Positions 31,815 to 32,281 of a DNA stretch of 32,281 nt are shown here, piece by piece. The notes under the pieces are model-generated. The model was not told where the DNA came from and searched no databases. It saw nothing but the letters and a program-made list of their open reading frames with translations. A program made the translations under genes and the position numbers. This DNA is from Spirochaetota bacterium (GTDB taxonomy: Bacteria > Spirochaetota > Spirochaetia > B11-G9). Position 1 is the first letter of the stretch. Each line of letters opens with the position of its first letter. The stretch is taken from NCBI GenBank assembly GCA_024280415.1, contig JAJRQE010000095.1, forward strand, positions 1-32,281, in the 5' to 3' direction.

Positions 31815-32147
31815 TTAGATATGGTTTTTAAGATACCCACGTTCAGTATTGCAGTGTTCCTTACTAATGGAGTTTTCCTTTCTGTTGTTTTTCATCTGCA
31901 CATATTTACACTTATCGAAGATCCAGAAATTCTCAGTAAAGTCTGCGAACCTCATATCTTTCTTGGGGATCAATTCTCCCTTTCTGATTAACTCAGCCAT
32001 ATAGTGTCTAAATGAGGCGAAAGTTGTACATCCGGTTGAAATGCCGCTAGTTCTTCTGTCCTCTTCGTCATAAGTTCGGTAGTAAAAGACAGTTTTTCCG
32101 GATTTTGTTTTTCTTTTGTAATAGGAATATGGTTCTTTGTAGCGCAT
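31815..32147 (-). pseudogene. int: tyrosine integrase, N-terminal part ended by in-frame stop
   Basis: The 110-codon fragment carries the arm-type DNA-binding strand region (YSYYKRKTKSGKTVFYYRTY) and the beginning of the core-binding domain. ATG 32147 has AGAGG upstream and is preferred over an in-frame start at 32174. The stop is TAA directly after GYLKNHI, and the next codons read PYFKTMNLSAI in the same frame. In related integrases this segment usually reads like HILPYF, so a TTA Leu codon changed to TAA would explain it by one base. Together the parts make a 382-codon gene of normal integrase length. Confidence 0.75.
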
Positions 32148-32202
32148 AGTAACCTCTTTATTCTGGCTACACAACAGGTGACATCAATTTATGATATCCA
32201 AC

Positions 32203-32230
32203 ATTTTATTTTAATTCCTTACATTGTAAA
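32203..32230 (-). promoter_or_regulatory. possible integrase promoter
   Basis: On the minus strand TTTACA (32230-32225) and TAAAAT (32208-32203) are 16 nt apart, about 55 nt before the integrase ATG. TTACA-A-TGTAA, an inverted repeat, overlaps the -35 and could be an operator or integrase/Xis site. No other promoter-like pair is stronger in 32148-32239. Confidence 0.4.
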
Positions 32231-32239
32231 GAGTTAAAA

Positions 32240-32281
32240 TACGTCCAACAGGATTCGAACCTGTGACCTACGGCTTAGAAG
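32240..32281 (-). tRNA. 3' half of tRNA-Arg (anticodon TCT), presumed attachment site; cut by the window end
   Basis: On the minus strand one reads the anticodon loop CTTCTAA, the 3' stem strand GCCGT, a variable loop, the T arm ACAGG-TTCGAAT-CCTGT, the acceptor strand TGGACGT and discriminator A at 32240. The 5' half lies beyond the window. The tRNA's 3' end faces the integrase, which is the classical arrangement for phages that integrate into tRNA 3' ends. No second copy of this segment is present near position 1, so the other att site must lie to the left of the window. Confidence 0.85.

Overview
This window is most of a temperate, podovirus-type prophage, from near its left end to its right junction in a tRNA gene. 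Nearly all genes lie on the plus strand, tightly packed, many with 1-8 nt ATGA/GTGA/TAATG overlaps. The composition is AT-leaning. The host is probably a Gram-negative-type bacterium. The integrase style reminds me of spirochaete integrases, but that is an impression and was not tested.

Left region (about 1-1055): a 59-aa excisionase-like HTH gene and a small overlapping ORF, then a non-coding RNA interval. That interval holds a tRNA with anticodon CAT that has initiator-like features, a hairpin-rich spacer, a Leu-type tRNA-like sequence with no foldable anticodon arm, and a leader with palindromes. Early/replication region (1056-7886): a YfdQ/DUF2303-like pair, a PD-(D/E)XK nuclease, a NinG/Rap-like protein, a ribbon-helix-helix-like protein, and a winged-helix initiator with C-terminal zinc ribbon. 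The initiator gene contains an origin-like cluster (DnaA boxes, palindromic iterons, AT-rich repeats). Small accessory genes follow: DUF4406, a Dam methyltransferase, DUF5662, zinc-ribbon proteins, and an Acb2/Tad1-type protein, a candidate cyclic-nucleotide sponge against host CBASS or Thoeris defence. An intrinsic terminator closes this block.

Late region (7949-29339): small and large terminase; an independently transcribed membrane gene with an HExxH motif, flanked by its own promoter and strong terminator (a moron); then portal, Bbp19-like protein, scaffold, major capsid, Bbp16-like cement protein, T7 gp11/gp12-like tail proteins, internal virion proteins, a very large polyvalent virion protein and a lectin-domain tail fibre. 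The gene order matches the Bordetella BPP-1-like podovirus morphogenesis module, but no reverse transcriptase or diversity-generating cassette is visible.

Lysis and integration (29352-32281): a holin/XhlA-like protein, an N-acetylmuramoyl-L-alanine amidase, a two-TM holin-like protein, and two long ORFs overlapping in different frames. A minus-strand tyrosine integrase follows, ending beside the 3' half of a tRNA-Arg(TCT), the presumed attachment site.

The prophage shows damage. The integrase has an in-frame TAA. The large polyvalent gene has an in-frame TAA inside a metallopeptidase domain and a 1-nt frameshift after a RadC-like JAB domain. It is therefore probably cryptic, unless these are assembly errors or recoding. 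No repressor gene, left attachment site, CRISPR array or insertion sequence is visible.
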